From the NCBI GenBank assembly GCA_910588595.1, contig CAJUQU010000007.1, forward strand, positions 1-34,231: 34,231 nt of DNA. The letters are read 5' to 3'. Every line of letters begins with the position of its first letter. The first letter of the stretch is position 1. The notes below the pieces were generated by a model, which saw only the letters and a program-made list of their open reading frames with translations, had not been told where the DNA came from and did no database searches. Positions 26,371 through 34,210 of this stretch are shown piece after piece. This DNA is from an uncultured Lachnospiraceae bacterium. Its GTDB lineage: Bacteria > Bacillota_A > Clostridia > Lachnospirales > Lachnospiraceae. Both the position numbers and the translations under genes were made by a program.

Positions 26371-27015
26371 ATGGTAAAAAAACTGACACTGACTCACTGG
26401 CAGGGCTTGATTTTACTCTCTCTTATCATTGGACTCATACCGGCAATAGTTCTACTAAAATTTGCACCTACCGCAATCCAGTCACTGAGCGGCTCTGCCC
26501 CAGAGTCCGCAAAGACAAAGTCCATGGACAATATTTATGTAATATGTTTATTCGCACTCTTTTTTCTAGTGATCTATGTGCTGATCATGATCAATCACAT
26601 CACGCATTCTGTAGGAAAGAAAGTAAAAAAATATCTGGCAGCAAATCCGGGAGTGACCATCGAGCAGCTGGACAGCGACTTCGAAACAGCAGAAAATATC
26701 GAGGAAATATGGATCGGCAGAAAATGGACTTTTAGTGCGAATATGGACTATATTCCTGTGGAGCATGCCAAAATTGTCCTGGTGTACAGCGAATCCTGGC
26801 GTTCAAAGAGATCGGAGATCTTTTATCTCTGCCTTGGACTGCTGGACGGAACGGTGGTTAAAACGATCGTGATGAAAAAGTCGCTCCCGAAGTTTATGGA
26901 AATATACAGCCGCTACCCTCATATCCTGGTGGGAAACAACGAAAAGTACATACGCATGTTCAAAAATGACAGGAATGCGCTACTGGACATCAAATACCGC
27001 AGCAGTGGAGTTTGA
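26371..27015 (+). CDS. Two-helix membrane protein of unknown function (possibly DUF6709-like)
   Basis: A 214-residue protein with a transmembrane helix near residues 11-30, a short outside loop, a second helix near 52-76, then a cytoplasmic domain of about 135 residues. The soluble part is a mixed alpha/beta sequence (ANPGVTIEQLDSDFETAENI, later LLDGTVVKTIVM and YPHILVGNNEKY). It recalls small Lachnospiraceae membrane proteins labelled DUF6709, but I am not sure of that match. ATG at 26371 follows GGAGG at nine bases. It is a single plus-strand gene, divergent from NifX and ending before a very strong hairpin. No function is inferred. Confidence 0.8.
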   Translation: MVKKLTLTHWQGLILLSLIIGLIPAIVLLKFAPTAIQSLSGSAPESAKTKSMDNIYVICLFALFFLVIYVLIMINHITHSVGKKVKKYLAANPGVTIEQLDSDFETAENIEEIWIGRKWTFSANMDYIPVEHAKIVLVYSESWRSKRSEIFYLCLGLLDGTVVKTIVMKKSLPKFMEIYSRYPHILVGNNEKYIRMFKNDRNALLDIKYRSSGV

Positions 27016-27040
27016 CACATGTCACTCAAAGATAATACAC

Positions 27041-27096
27041 AATGACATAGGGCAATGCGTCCTGCTCCACGGCAGAACACATTGCCCTATGTCATT
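27041..27096. terminator. Perfect 17-bp inverted repeat between convergent genes
   Basis: AATGACATAGGGCAATG (27041-27057) and its exact reverse complement (27080-27096) enclose a 22-base loop that itself contains a 4-bp CTGC/GCAG stem. It sits 25 bases past the plus-strand membrane-protein stop and 13 bases past the minus-strand 145-aa gene stop. It could end both transcripts, but neither side has an immediate T-run; five T occur ten bases after the stem on the plus side. Its length and perfection also fit a mobile hairpin element. Confidence 0.6.
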
Positions 27097-27109
27097 AAAG
27101 ACCGCTTTT

Positions 27110-27547
27110 TCATTGAACAGGCAGGAGGCATATTTCTCTCAGTTCCAGGGAACCAATAACCAAAACGCGCTCTCCTACTTTGTAATTCACCGCGCTTTCA
27201 AATTCTATCAAAATATTATCACCCAATATTGACGAGAATGCATATACAGAATACTCATCAATGATTTGAGTCACTTCTATAATTGCCTCGATGTATGGAG
27301 ATTCTTGTATATCCTGATGATGGCTTAGTTTATCAGCTGTTTTTCGGCTAAACGTTACCAGCTCAATTGATATATCGCCTTCCACTATATCTCCTTTTTT
27401 CTTTTTTCCGGACTCCTCGCCATTTTCCAAATATTCATCACATTCCAGAAAATGCACATTCATTTTTACATCCTGTCCAACCGCTTCGATCATTGCAAAT
27501 CTTTCGTAACCATCTGAATGGATTTTATTTATAACATATTTTTTCAT
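27110..27547 (-). CDS. Small acidic protein of unknown function (orphan immunity-like)
   Basis: A 145-residue soluble acidic protein I do not recognise. ATG at 27547 has GAAGGAT eight bases upstream; the frame extends further but without a ribosome site. It is rich in beta-type segments and Glu/Asp, with a lysine cluster near residue 49. The segment EAIIEVTQIIDEY... followed by ILIEFESAVNY resembles ACAMKIVKIIAD... then LIEINYHNY of the next gene upstream, so the two may be distant relatives. It is AT-rich, lies in a cluster with a SUKH protein and may be an immunity protein without its toxin; this rests on context only. Confidence 0.7.
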   Translation of the reverse strand: MKKYVINKIHSDGYERFAMIEAVGQDVKMNVHFLECDEYLENGEESGKKKKGDIVEGDISIELVTFSRKTADKLSHHQDIQESPYIEAIIEVTQIIDEYSVYAFSSILGDNILIEFESAVNYKVGERVLVIGSLELREICLLPVQ

Positions 27548-27670
27548 ATTTATAATCCTTCTAAAGAATACCCTGCCACCCATGGCGGCTATGCTCTTTT
27601 CGCAGCTCTTCATTCTCCGGTTGCGCTTTGAGCGAGCATTTTATTTTTCATCAGAACACCACATGCATTT

Positions 27671-27982
27671 TTATAATATGTTACCCTGTAAATCTTGTAT
27701 CTGCCGGGGATAATTATGGTAATTAATTTCTATCAGACTGTCCTCCTTTAAAGTTTTACTTTTATCTGCGATTATTTTTACTATTTTCATTGCACAGGCA
27801 TAATATTCTTCATACTCTGGATCGTCAGCCTCTAATCCATTATCTGTCTCATAACATGTATCTACTTGCGCCTCAATAACGTTTCCATCCGAATAAGTTA
27901 AAACATATCTTTGATTGACATTATCACTGATTGAAAGAAAAAGATTTTCCATAACCTTTTTTTCAATATTTGAAAAAAACAT
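27671..27982 (-). CDS. Small acidic protein of unknown function
   Basis: A 103-residue acidic protein with no recognised domain. ATG at 27982 has AGAGG seven bases upstream and is preferred over an in-frame GTG two codons earlier. The sequence is mainly beta-type, with QRYVLTYSDGNVIEAQVDT in the first half and an acidic EADDPEYEEYY stretch in the middle. It shares a short pattern with the 145-aa neighbour (see that entry). The neighbouring 123 bases on each side hold no other complete gene. Its place beside a SUKH gene suggests an orphan immunity cluster, by context only. Confidence 0.7.
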   Translation of the reverse strand: MFFSNIEKKVMENLFLSISDNVNQRYVLTYSDGNVIEAQVDTCYETDNGLEADDPEYEEYYACAMKIVKIIADKSKTLKEDSLIEINYHNYPRQIQDLQGNIL

Positions 27983-28016
27983 ATACACACCTCTTTTTAT
28001 GGCATCGGCTGGGTTG

Positions 28017-28094
28017 TTACATTTGCGTTACTGCCTCTTTGAGAATATCCCCGCTTTCCATCTCTTTTGTAATATTCTCTCTGATTTCTTTGTC
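28017..28094 (-). pseudogene. C-terminal remnant of a decayed gene
   Basis: A 25-residue open stretch reading DKEIRENITKEMESG... and ending AVTQM-stop has protein-like character but no start: it is preceded by two in-frame stops right after the SUKH gene. It looks like the last piece of a gene whose rest has been replaced. A short stand-alone peptide from its internal ATG is possible but has no clear ribosome site. Confidence 0.35.
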
Positions 28095-28100
28095 TTAGAT

Positions 28101-28550
28101 TTACTCGTCTATGCTCTCCTCCGATAATCCATCCAAAAACTCAGTAAAATCATTTGCCAGATATTGAAAACATTCTTGATCCAATTCGCCTTTATCCATA
28201 TAGACAATATATATTTTACCGTTATCTAAGTTCATGCAGATTTGGTTGGAACCATAGTCATTTGCAAAAGGCAAATAGCGGCACATTAATTTAGATTTTT
28301 CTTTGAAAAAGACATATTTCTGTTCAACTGTCTTTAAATTGAGATTGTCGAAACAATATTTTATCGGTGAGAATATTTGAATCCCAGTCTCTACATCCTC
28401 TTCTTCTGAATAAAAATATGGCTTGGATGGAATCCCACCATTAAAGGCCAGGTAATGTTCGACAAAACTGTCTGGTAATGTGATACCTAATTCTGATTCT
28501 ATTGCTCCTATCTCTTCTCTAGTCAACAATCTGCTCGTATTATCAAACAT
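28101..28550 (-). CDS. SUKH-family (SMI1/KNR4) immunity-like protein
   Basis: A 149-residue SUKH-superfamily protein. The start region LLTREEIGAIESELGITLPDSF near residues 6-27 followed by YLAFNGGIP near 31-39 is the classic SMI1/KNR4 pattern. YLPFANDYGSNQICMNLDNGKIYIVY near 90-115 is the second conserved block. SUKH proteins usually neutralise toxins of contact-dependent or polymorphic toxin systems. No toxin gene is present here, so this looks like an orphan immunity gene. ATG at 28550 has GGAGG eight bases upstream; the longer frame to 28655 overlaps a decayed gene and is not real. Confidence 0.9.
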   Translation of the reverse strand: MFDNTSRLLTREEIGAIESELGITLPDSFVEHYLAFNGGIPSKPYFYSEEEDVETGIQIFSPIKYCFDNLNLKTVEQKYVFFKEKSKLMCRYLPFANDYGSNQICMNLDNGKIYIVYMDKGELDQECFQYLANDFTEFLDGLSEESIDE

Positions 28551-28575
28551 TATCAATACCTCCATAAATAAATTT

Positions 28576-28792
28576 TTAATGATACTTGTGTATTTGGATG
28601 GGCATTTCGAAATCGGGATCAGCATCCACCAAAGCAAAGATTTCAGGTCTTGCATACCTCTTTACTATATCACTCAATAATTCTCCGTTTTCTATCAGCT
28701 AATTCCCCATCTGCAATCACATCACTCACAGCTTTTATATTTTCTGCTGTCTGTTGAAAAATCGGTCTACACCCATTTCTCCAGACAGCCGG
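28576..28792 (-). pseudogene. Decayed 3' end of an unknown gene, frameshifted
   Basis: Two minus-strand frames each carry protein-like text. The upstream one reads RPIFQQTAENIKAVSDVIADG and continues to RKRRIIE followed by a stop. The other picks up one base along and reads SDIVKRYARPEIFALVDADP through to IQIHKYH, with a stop at 28576. Skipping one base near 28665 joins them into about 70 residues. The 5' part is missing: an in-frame stop lies at 28793-28795. It ends 26 bases before the SUKH start, where the toxin gene would lie in an intact toxin-immunity pair. No family is recognised. Confidence 0.4.
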
Positions 28793-29096
28793 CTACCTCA
28801 TTATAACACTTCCCTTGCCGTTTGTGAAGACTCTGTAAATTGCTGTAATCAGACCGTTTCCGCCCCTTGCAAAGAGGGAGAATTATACGAGATCGAGTAC
28901 CGCTGCTCGCCGGAGCAGGAAATCGCTTATTGCAGCAAAAATGAAATGGGTGAATGGTTTGTTCTGCCCGATGAGTGGTATTCGGTTATCTCAGAACACG
29001 GCTTCCCCACCCGTGGCAAGTGAGCCAAAAACGCAGGCGGCACGGGCTATAGCGGACGGTTTTGTCCGGGATTGTTCGATAAATGTCAATAAATAG
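28754..29096 (+). pseudogene. Fragment of a mobile-element-type small gene with a frameshift
   Basis: The plus strand reads CKEGELYEIEYRCSPEQEIA, then SKNEMGEWFVLPDEWYSVIS and HGFPTRGK before a stop at about 29021. One frame over, from the C4 run at 29005-29008, the text continues PPVASEPKTQAARAIADGFV then RDCSINVNK with a stop at 29096. A single indel joins them into one C-terminus. No ATG with a ribosome site precedes it, so the 5' end is also missing. The style recalls small accessory genes of Firmicutes conjugative elements, but I cannot name a family. Confidence 0.45.
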
Positions 29097-29112
29097 AAAT
29101 TGGAGGGCACAC

Positions 29113-29316
29113 ATGGAAACGAAAAATTTAGAACAGGTGAAAGAACTGATAAACCGGATTGCAGATTACTATGACTTGCCAACAGAAGAACAAACGGAAG
29201 AAATGCAAAAATTGACAGGTATGGATTGGAGCGCAGAAGATTTGCAGATGCTGTGTTGTGAATACTGGAGCCACAATTCATTGGAGGAAACGGCCTATTT
29301 TGGCTTTTCATCATAA
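29113..29316 (+). CDS. Small acidic helical protein of unknown function
   Basis: A 67-residue protein starting at ATG 29113 with TGGAGG seven bases upstream, 16 bases after the decayed fragment and probably once in the same transcript. It is predicted helical and acidic (LEQVKELINRIADYYDLP, then EEQTEEMQKLTGMDW) and ends in an aromatic and Cys-containing stretch (LQMLCCEYWSHNSLEE). I do not recognise the family. It could be an accessory gene of the decayed element. The 150 bases after it hold only a 6-bp palindrome at 29319-29331 and AT-rich sequence. Confidence 0.65.
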   Translation: METKNLEQVKELINRIADYYDLPTEEQTEEMQKLTGMDWSAEDLQMLCCEYWSHNSLEETAYFGFSS

Positions 29317-29470
29317 GAGACAGTCACTGTCCTTGGCTCTTCATTATAGTTCTACAAAATAAGAGCAAGTAGATACAATCTCACCTGCCCCTATTATGGA
29401 TACACAATTATTAAGAAACTGTTTTGACTTATACAAACTGCATACTCTCTTTTACAACATTATCATTTCA

Positions 29471-30340
29471 TCATTTCAAAAGTTCATCAAAATTGTATCC
29501 ACATTCTGATGCTACATCGACAGAAGACACGATTACTGGTTTATAAACTTTTTCCAACAATTCTTTTAGCCGATCAATTATATCCTTATCTGTTTTTATT
29601 TTATTGAGCAAAAACTCATTTTGTATAATATTCTGCCACTCATCCAATACATCTTTCAAATTTTTATGTATGTTACTAGCATTATTATCTAATATATATC
29701 GGGCATTCCCGCCTCCCCCCTTTCTTATATCTTTGTCCAGAGATTCAAACAAAACTCTTTCACAGATAGACTTTTTAAAACAATCTGACTCTCCAAATTG
29801 TTTTTTTGCACTAATCAAATTCTTGAATTTGGATCTGTCATACGTATCAGCCCACAACTTTAACGTATCACACAATTCATCAGCCTTCTTTCTTAATTGT
29901 TCTGCCGCATCTTTCCAGTCTTCTTCTGTGAATTCATCCAAAGATTCTAATTGCCTAGATTTCTTTAAATACTTTTTAATTATCAAACCTGTCATCTCAC
30001 TCCTACTTTGCTTGTCTAAAATGCCATGTGCAAAATTTCCTCGAAAACAATTTACTATATCATGATAATGATATCTCGCTCTTTTCATTTGTGGTTCAAT
30101 TTGCGCAATCATGACATTATCATTTGACAATAGATACTTTAGATAATAACAGCCATAATCATGATAGACAACATATAGTGCTATCGACCAGATTTCAAAT
30201 GCTTCCTTTGCATTTTGTGGTTTGGCATAATCCCACTGCAAGTCATCATCCAGCAAAAATGCAAAACACTCTGTTTTTTCTAACAGATAATTATTGATCG
30301 CCCTCATCTTTCCCGGTACCAGTATTTTAGGATGTTCCAA
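29471..30340 (-). CDS. HEPN-like protein (R-x4-H) coupled to the SIR2/STAND gene
   Basis: A 289-residue mostly helical protein. Residues 96-107 read NCFRGNFAHGIL, with Arg100 and His105 forming the R-x4-H motif of HEPN RNases and continuing AHG as in many RN-x-x-AHG HEPN proteins; the flanking helices have the expected length. The C-terminal half is charged and coiled-coil-like. The start is read as TTG at 30340: GGGGGAG lies six bases upstream (30347-30353), inside the last codons of the upstream gene, and only one base separates its TAA from the TTG. An ATG at 30391 would overlap the upstream gene by 50 bases with no ribosome site, and ATG 30307 is also possible. Likely role: the RNA-cutting or regulatory partner of the upstream NTPase. 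The HEPN call is moderately strong; RNase activity is inference. Confidence 0.75.
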   Translation of the reverse strand: MEHPKILVPGKMRAINNYLLEKTECFAFLLDDDLQWDYAKPQNAKEAFEIWSIALYVVYHDYGCYYLKYLLSNDNVMIAQIEPQMKRARYHYHDIVNCFRGNFAHGILDKQSRSEMTGLIIKKYLKKSRQLESLDEFTEEDWKDAAEQLRKKADELCDTLKLWADTYDRSKFKNLISAKKQFGESDCFKKSICERVLFESLDKDIRKGGGGNARYILDNNASNIHKNLKDVLDEWQNIIQNEFLLNKIKTDKDIIDRLKELLEKVYKPVIVSSVDVASECGYNFDELLK

Positions 30341-30341
30341 C

Positions 30342-33300
30342 TTATTCTCCCCCTTTCGTGCCAGAAATCGCAATTTGTGGTCCCTTAGCATTAAACCATA
30401 TGATGACTGGTTGATCTATATTATACCTTTGCACACCTCGGTACTTTCCAATTAATTGTTGGGCAACCGAATCGGAGACATGAACTGTTTTCCCAATCAC
30501 ACAACTATAAATTTCGGATTGTGCATGATTTTTTCCATCAATGATTCCGGTAATTTTCGCATCATATTTACTATTTGATTCATGTCTCAATTGAAGGCTT
30601 ATTTGAAACTGCATAGGTATATTTTTTTCAGGTACACATAAACAAATCCGTTCAAAATACCAGTCATTCGTCGAAAGCAAGCTTTGCTTCTCCTGTATTT
30701 TCCTGAAAGCATCGTTGTCTTTTGTAAAACACCACACATAGATCATTCTTAACAGGATCGGTGCAACCCCTGGCTGTACTTTTCTTTTCTCAGTATATTC
30801 GATATATTTTTTACACAATGTGCCGATTTCTTCCCATTGATTCACAGTCAAACTGGGATGTTGTTTTATTTCCAGTGGCATGTTTCCAGTGTATAATAAC
30901 CATTTTGAACGAATAAGCATACTCATGCATCGAACACTCCGGGATTTTTCAATTAATTTCAATTTTTTCTCCAATATTTCGACAGCATTTTGAGCAGCTC
31001 GTTTCGAAGTCTCTTTTAATTGTGATTTTATTTTCTCAGCACACTCCTGCCGATCCATGTCATCCGGAATTAAGTATAGATTGCCCGTTTTAAATATTGT
31101 CTTTATATAACCTGCTTTTTCCTCTTTGCCCATATTCCGAACCTTGTCGTCTATTCTCCAGCAATTCCATGCTTTAAGATAGAGGCATGTATCATTATTA
31201 TAAGATTCAAGCTTTTTCTCTAGTTCATCCAGTTTATCAATCCCAATATACTCGTACATTTTGTTAACTTTTCCAATCAGTTTTTGATTATCAAAATCAT
31301 CCTCTGAAAGATCTAGCAAAATATCAATATAATCAATACTATCTGCAACCACCTCCGCACACTTCGGATCAATCATTGGATTTCCATCTCCTACTTTTGA
31401 ATCAAAATAGTGCTCAACTCCATTTAACCAAATATCTAACAGGGAATTTCTTGTAAAATTATTTTGTGAGGTAGTATCAGACCAGTTTTTTACTGCAAGT
31501 GGAAAGAAATGTTTTAATTGCTCAAGTCCGTCTTCACACATTTTACCATCCACAAAACTCATTCCATATACAAGATTTGCACATATTTCCCCCAACAGAC
31601 GGCAATATTGATTCGTATTTCGCCGATCATGTTGATCAATTGCCATCCTTAATTTTTCTCGCGCCATCTTAAGCTCTTTAATGCGATCCTCTTTTATTTT
31701 TTCATCTTCATTTCCAATCCTCTCAATTTCTCTACGACAATTGTTGCGAATAAACAGGGCGTAAACAAGTATTGCCTCTGACTGGTCTTCTGCTGCTTCA
31801 ATTAATTCATCAGCAATCTTTTTCCACCATGCAGCATATTCCAGATACCGACGTGACGTATTGTTGTTCTCCACTCCTATTTTTCCAAATGAATTTGGGC
31901 CAAATGAACGGGTCAGCGCCAACATCTGAACATTCTCCTGGGAATCATTCCATCTACATTCTTTAATCATCTCACACAGGAACTCAACTTCCTTTTCTTT
32001 AATTTTCTCTTTGTTATTATTGGATTCCTTATCCATATTATTATCAATATACCAGAGCGCTTCACGAGGATGGCGAAATGAAACTGAAACATAATCCCCA
32101 TCATCTTTCGTATACTGAATCAAACTATCACTTCTTATCACCTTCATCAAAAACATCTGTTCATTGGAGCAGATCTTCTGTGTACCTTCTCCAATCACAC
32201 GCAAAACAAGAGTCAGCGGCAATTGAACAGCAAACTCTCCTGCGATCGCCAAAATCCAATTTAGTTTCTTGACATGTTTGTCTAAAGTATACAAGTTATT
32301 CTTTTTATCACTAATCTCATTATCTTCTGTATCGTTTGCCTCTATCTGCTCTCTGATGCTTTCAAGCTTTAACTGAAACGACGACGCAATCCCCAACCTA
32401 TGAATCTGCTCTTCTACCTCTTCAGCTATATGTTTCTTATATTGTATAAGTTCTTTTTCTGCCAATTCCTCATTGGCATCGACTTCCTGATGAAATCGGT
32501 ATTGAAGCATCGACGCCACTTGTTTCCATTCATCCCTGTTTTCTGACATAATCAAACGCTGTAATGCATCAAGCAGATTATTTCCCTCTTTTTTGTATGC
32601 TTCCATCATTTGATGCATTTCCTTGTCAATTCCTTTTATTGACTCAAGCATATTTTCTATCTCTTGTTTATCCAGTTGTGTTGTATACTGCAAATGATAA
32701 TTACCTACATTATCCCTATAGAATTTTTCGTGTTTCTCCCACTTATTCAGATTTAAATATGTGCTCCCCACTACCACGGTATTACATTCCCTAAGAACAT
32801 CTTGCAATTGTTTACACCTTTGTGTAGAAGAGTATCCTATATCTGAGTCCCATATGACAAGAACAGAATCAATTAACTTTTCGCCATTTTTCCGGAATTC
32901 CAGGAATTGTGTCTTGATAAATTCTTTCAGTTTGTTTTCCCAATCAAACTGTGTTGGTTCCCCATGTATATATATTACAGGAACAGAATTTCTCTTTTGA
33001 TATGCTAGGTTCGCCAGTGAAGCTGTCTTGCCTACATTTGAATTGCCTTCGACCATGATATATTTTCTCTTATATGATGAATTCTGCAATTCTTTATCAA
33101 CCCACTCCAACAGTTTTTTATCCTGTGTCCTGCTAAAATAAAAACCGTATTTCTCATCATACAGATGCCATATTGGTTCGTCTCCCTGCTGTTGAAATTG
33201 AATATAAAGTTTCTTTTTTGACCCCTGATCTTTATTCCGCCAGATATCATCATACAAAAAGGTTATATGCGGATCTAATCCTGCCTTCGCATCGTATGAC

Positions 33301-34160
33301 ACCGAAACAACGAACAGACCCTTTTCTTTATGATTCAATGACAGATTATATTCTGTATCAATCTGCTCCGTAAAAGCATCGTACTCCTCCTCAAAAAATC
33401 CAATATCCTCTAATGCCCTAGCAAATGTCCTCTCATCATACGAAAGAATATTTTCATCAATCAGAGCTGCAATATCATCACGCTGTGATTGTTTTTTTGT
33501 GACCCCAAAAAGAAAAATTGATTTTTGCGGCATCTCACCGGCATTATCAAGTAATGTCTGAAGCCAGTCCGTTTCCGGATCCCATCCATCGATCACCAAT
33601 ACTCCATACTCAGATAATATCTCATTATAGATCCAATTCAGTCTATCACTAATACGCTTTTTACAAACAGGTGAACAGATATCCTTATACTTTAGCGGAA
33701 TCAATTGATCACTTTCATTATAGTTTATATTCCCATATAAAAACGAAACATTAATAAAGGTCTTAGAAATATCTTTTTTGCTGAATTGCTTTTGCGTCAT
33801 TTTAATTGTCTTAAAAGGAAAATCATTCTCAAGAATCAAACCATCAATAGCTGAAGTCATAATCATTCCCCATCGCATACCCAATACCTTTTTAAGCCAG
33901 TTCTGCCTGGGAATGATTGAAATCATTTCTCTCATCTGTTCAATATCATCTTGCGTCGGTCTATCTTCCTTGGACCACGATTGCCATAATGAAGTGTAAT
34001 TTGTTTCCTGTCCTAATCTTCCTTCACAAAGACTTTCATTCACCAGCTCATAAAACATATCTGTTCCTGATTTAGAATTCAAGTACTTTTGACCCAGAAA
34101 CAACACAGATGGCTCTGAAGCTATTCTTTTTCTTAAATCCTCAATAACCTTATTATCCAT
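30342..34160 (-). CDS. STAND-type P-loop NTPase with divergent SIR2-like N-terminus (candidate antiphage protein)
   Basis: A 1272-residue protein. Residues 1-260 resemble the SIR2-like domains of defence proteins: ASEPSVLFLGQKYL near 14-27 in place of the GAGxS loop, TSAIDGLILEN near 101 in place of the TNYD/QNID motif, VLVIDGWDPETDW near 188 and DERTFARALEDIGFF near 240. The NAD-contact residues are changed, so NADase activity is doubtful. The P-loop is GNSNVGKTAS near 370-378, with Walker B-like SVLVIWDSD near 430 and a sensor-like VVVGSTYLN near 455. After about 600 come long helical repeats and a beta-rich end. This effector-NTPase-sensor order is that of STAND/Avs-like proteins. ATG at 34160 follows GGAGGG. 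It overlaps the ribosome site of the HEPN gene. Composition is AT-rich, unlike the xylan genes. Confidence 0.8.
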   Translation of the reverse strand: MDNKVIEDLRKRIASEPSVLFLGQKYLNSKSGTDMFYELVNESLCEGRLGQETNYTSLWQSWSKEDRPTQDDIEQMREMISIIPRQNWLKKVLGMRWGMIMTSAIDGLILENDFPFKTIKMTQKQFSKKDISKTFINVSFLYGNINYNESDQLIPLKYKDICSPVCKKRISDRLNWIYNEILSEYGVLVIDGWDPETDWLQTLLDNAGEMPQKSIFLFGVTKKQSQRDDIAALIDENILSYDERTFARALEDIGFFEEEYDAFTEQIDTEYNLSLNHKEKGLFVVSVSYDAKAGLDPHITFLYDDIWRNKDQGSKKKLYIQFQQQGDEPIWHLYDEKYGFYFSRTQDKKLLEWVDKELQNSSYKRKYIMVEGNSNVGKTASLANLAYQKRNSVPVIYIHGEPTQFDWENKLKEFIKTQFLEFRKNGEKLIDSVLVIWDSDIGYSSTQRCKQLQDVLRECNTVVVGSTYLNLNKWEKHEKFYRDNVGNYHLQYTTQLDKQEIENMLESIKGIDKEMHQMMEAYKKEGNNLLDALQRLIMSENRDEWKQVASMLQYRFHQEVDANEELAEKELIQYKKHIAEEVEEQIHRLGIASSFQLKLESIREQIEANDTEDNEISDKKNNLYTLDKHVKKLNWILAIAGEFAVQLPLTLVLRVIGEGTQKICSNEQMFLMKVIRSDSLIQYTKDDGDYVSVSFRHPREALWYIDNNMDKESNNNKEKIKEKEVEFLCEMIKECRWNDSQENVQMLALTRSFGPNSFGKIGVENNNTSRRYLEYAAWWKKIADELIEAAEDQSEAILVYALFIRNNCRREIERIGNEDEKIKEDRIKELKMAREKLRMAIDQHDRRNTNQYCRLLGEICANLVYGMSFVDGKMCEDGLEQLKHFFPLAVKNWSDTTSQNNFTRNSLLDIWLNGVEHYFDSKVGDGNPMIDPKCAEVVADSIDYIDILLDLSEDDFDNQKLIGKVNKMYEYIGIDKLDELEKKLESYNNDTCLYLKAWNCWRIDDKVRNMGKEEKAGYIKTIFKTGNLYLIPDDMDRQECAEKIKSQLKETSKRAAQNAVEILEKKLKLIEKSRSVRCMSMLIRSKWLLYTGNMPLEIKQHPSLTVNQWEEIGTLCKKYIEYTEKRKVQPGVAPILLRMIYVWCFTKDNDAFRKIQEKQSLLSTNDWYFERICLCVPEKNIPMQFQISLQLRHESNSKYDAKITGIIDGKNHAQSEIYSCVIGKTVHVSDSVAQQLIGKYRGVQRYNIDQPVIIWFNAKGPQIAISGTKGGE
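30347..30353 (-). promoter_or_regulatory. Ribosome binding site that fixes a TTG start
   Basis: GGGGGAG on the minus strand lies inside the last codons of the STAND gene and six bases before TTG at 30340. It is the only strong site near the HEPN gene start, so it supports a TTG start and translational coupling rather than the longer ATG form. Confidence 0.6.
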
Positions 34161-34181
34161 TTTTCCCTCCGTATACTTCTA

Positions 34182-34210
34182 TATATAACGTGATTGATTA
34201 TTGCTCACAA
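34182..34210 (-). promoter_or_regulatory. Promoter of the STAND-HEPN operon
   Basis: On the minus strand TTGTGA (34205-34210) and TATATA (34182-34187) are 17 bases apart, 22 bases before the STAND start codon. The short leader contains only the ribosome site. Sequence upstream of 34210 is cut off by the window end, so further genes or operators could lie beyond. Confidence 0.55.

Noticed and set aside
29319..29331. GACAGT-C-ACTGTC palindrome after the 67-residue gene
   Set aside because: The loop is one base, too short for a hairpin, and no T-run follows; a chance palindrome is likely.
34188..34210. TTGTGAGC-like sequence resembling half of a lac operator
   Set aside because: Only one half-site is present and the match overlaps a promoter -35; no LacI gene is nearby.
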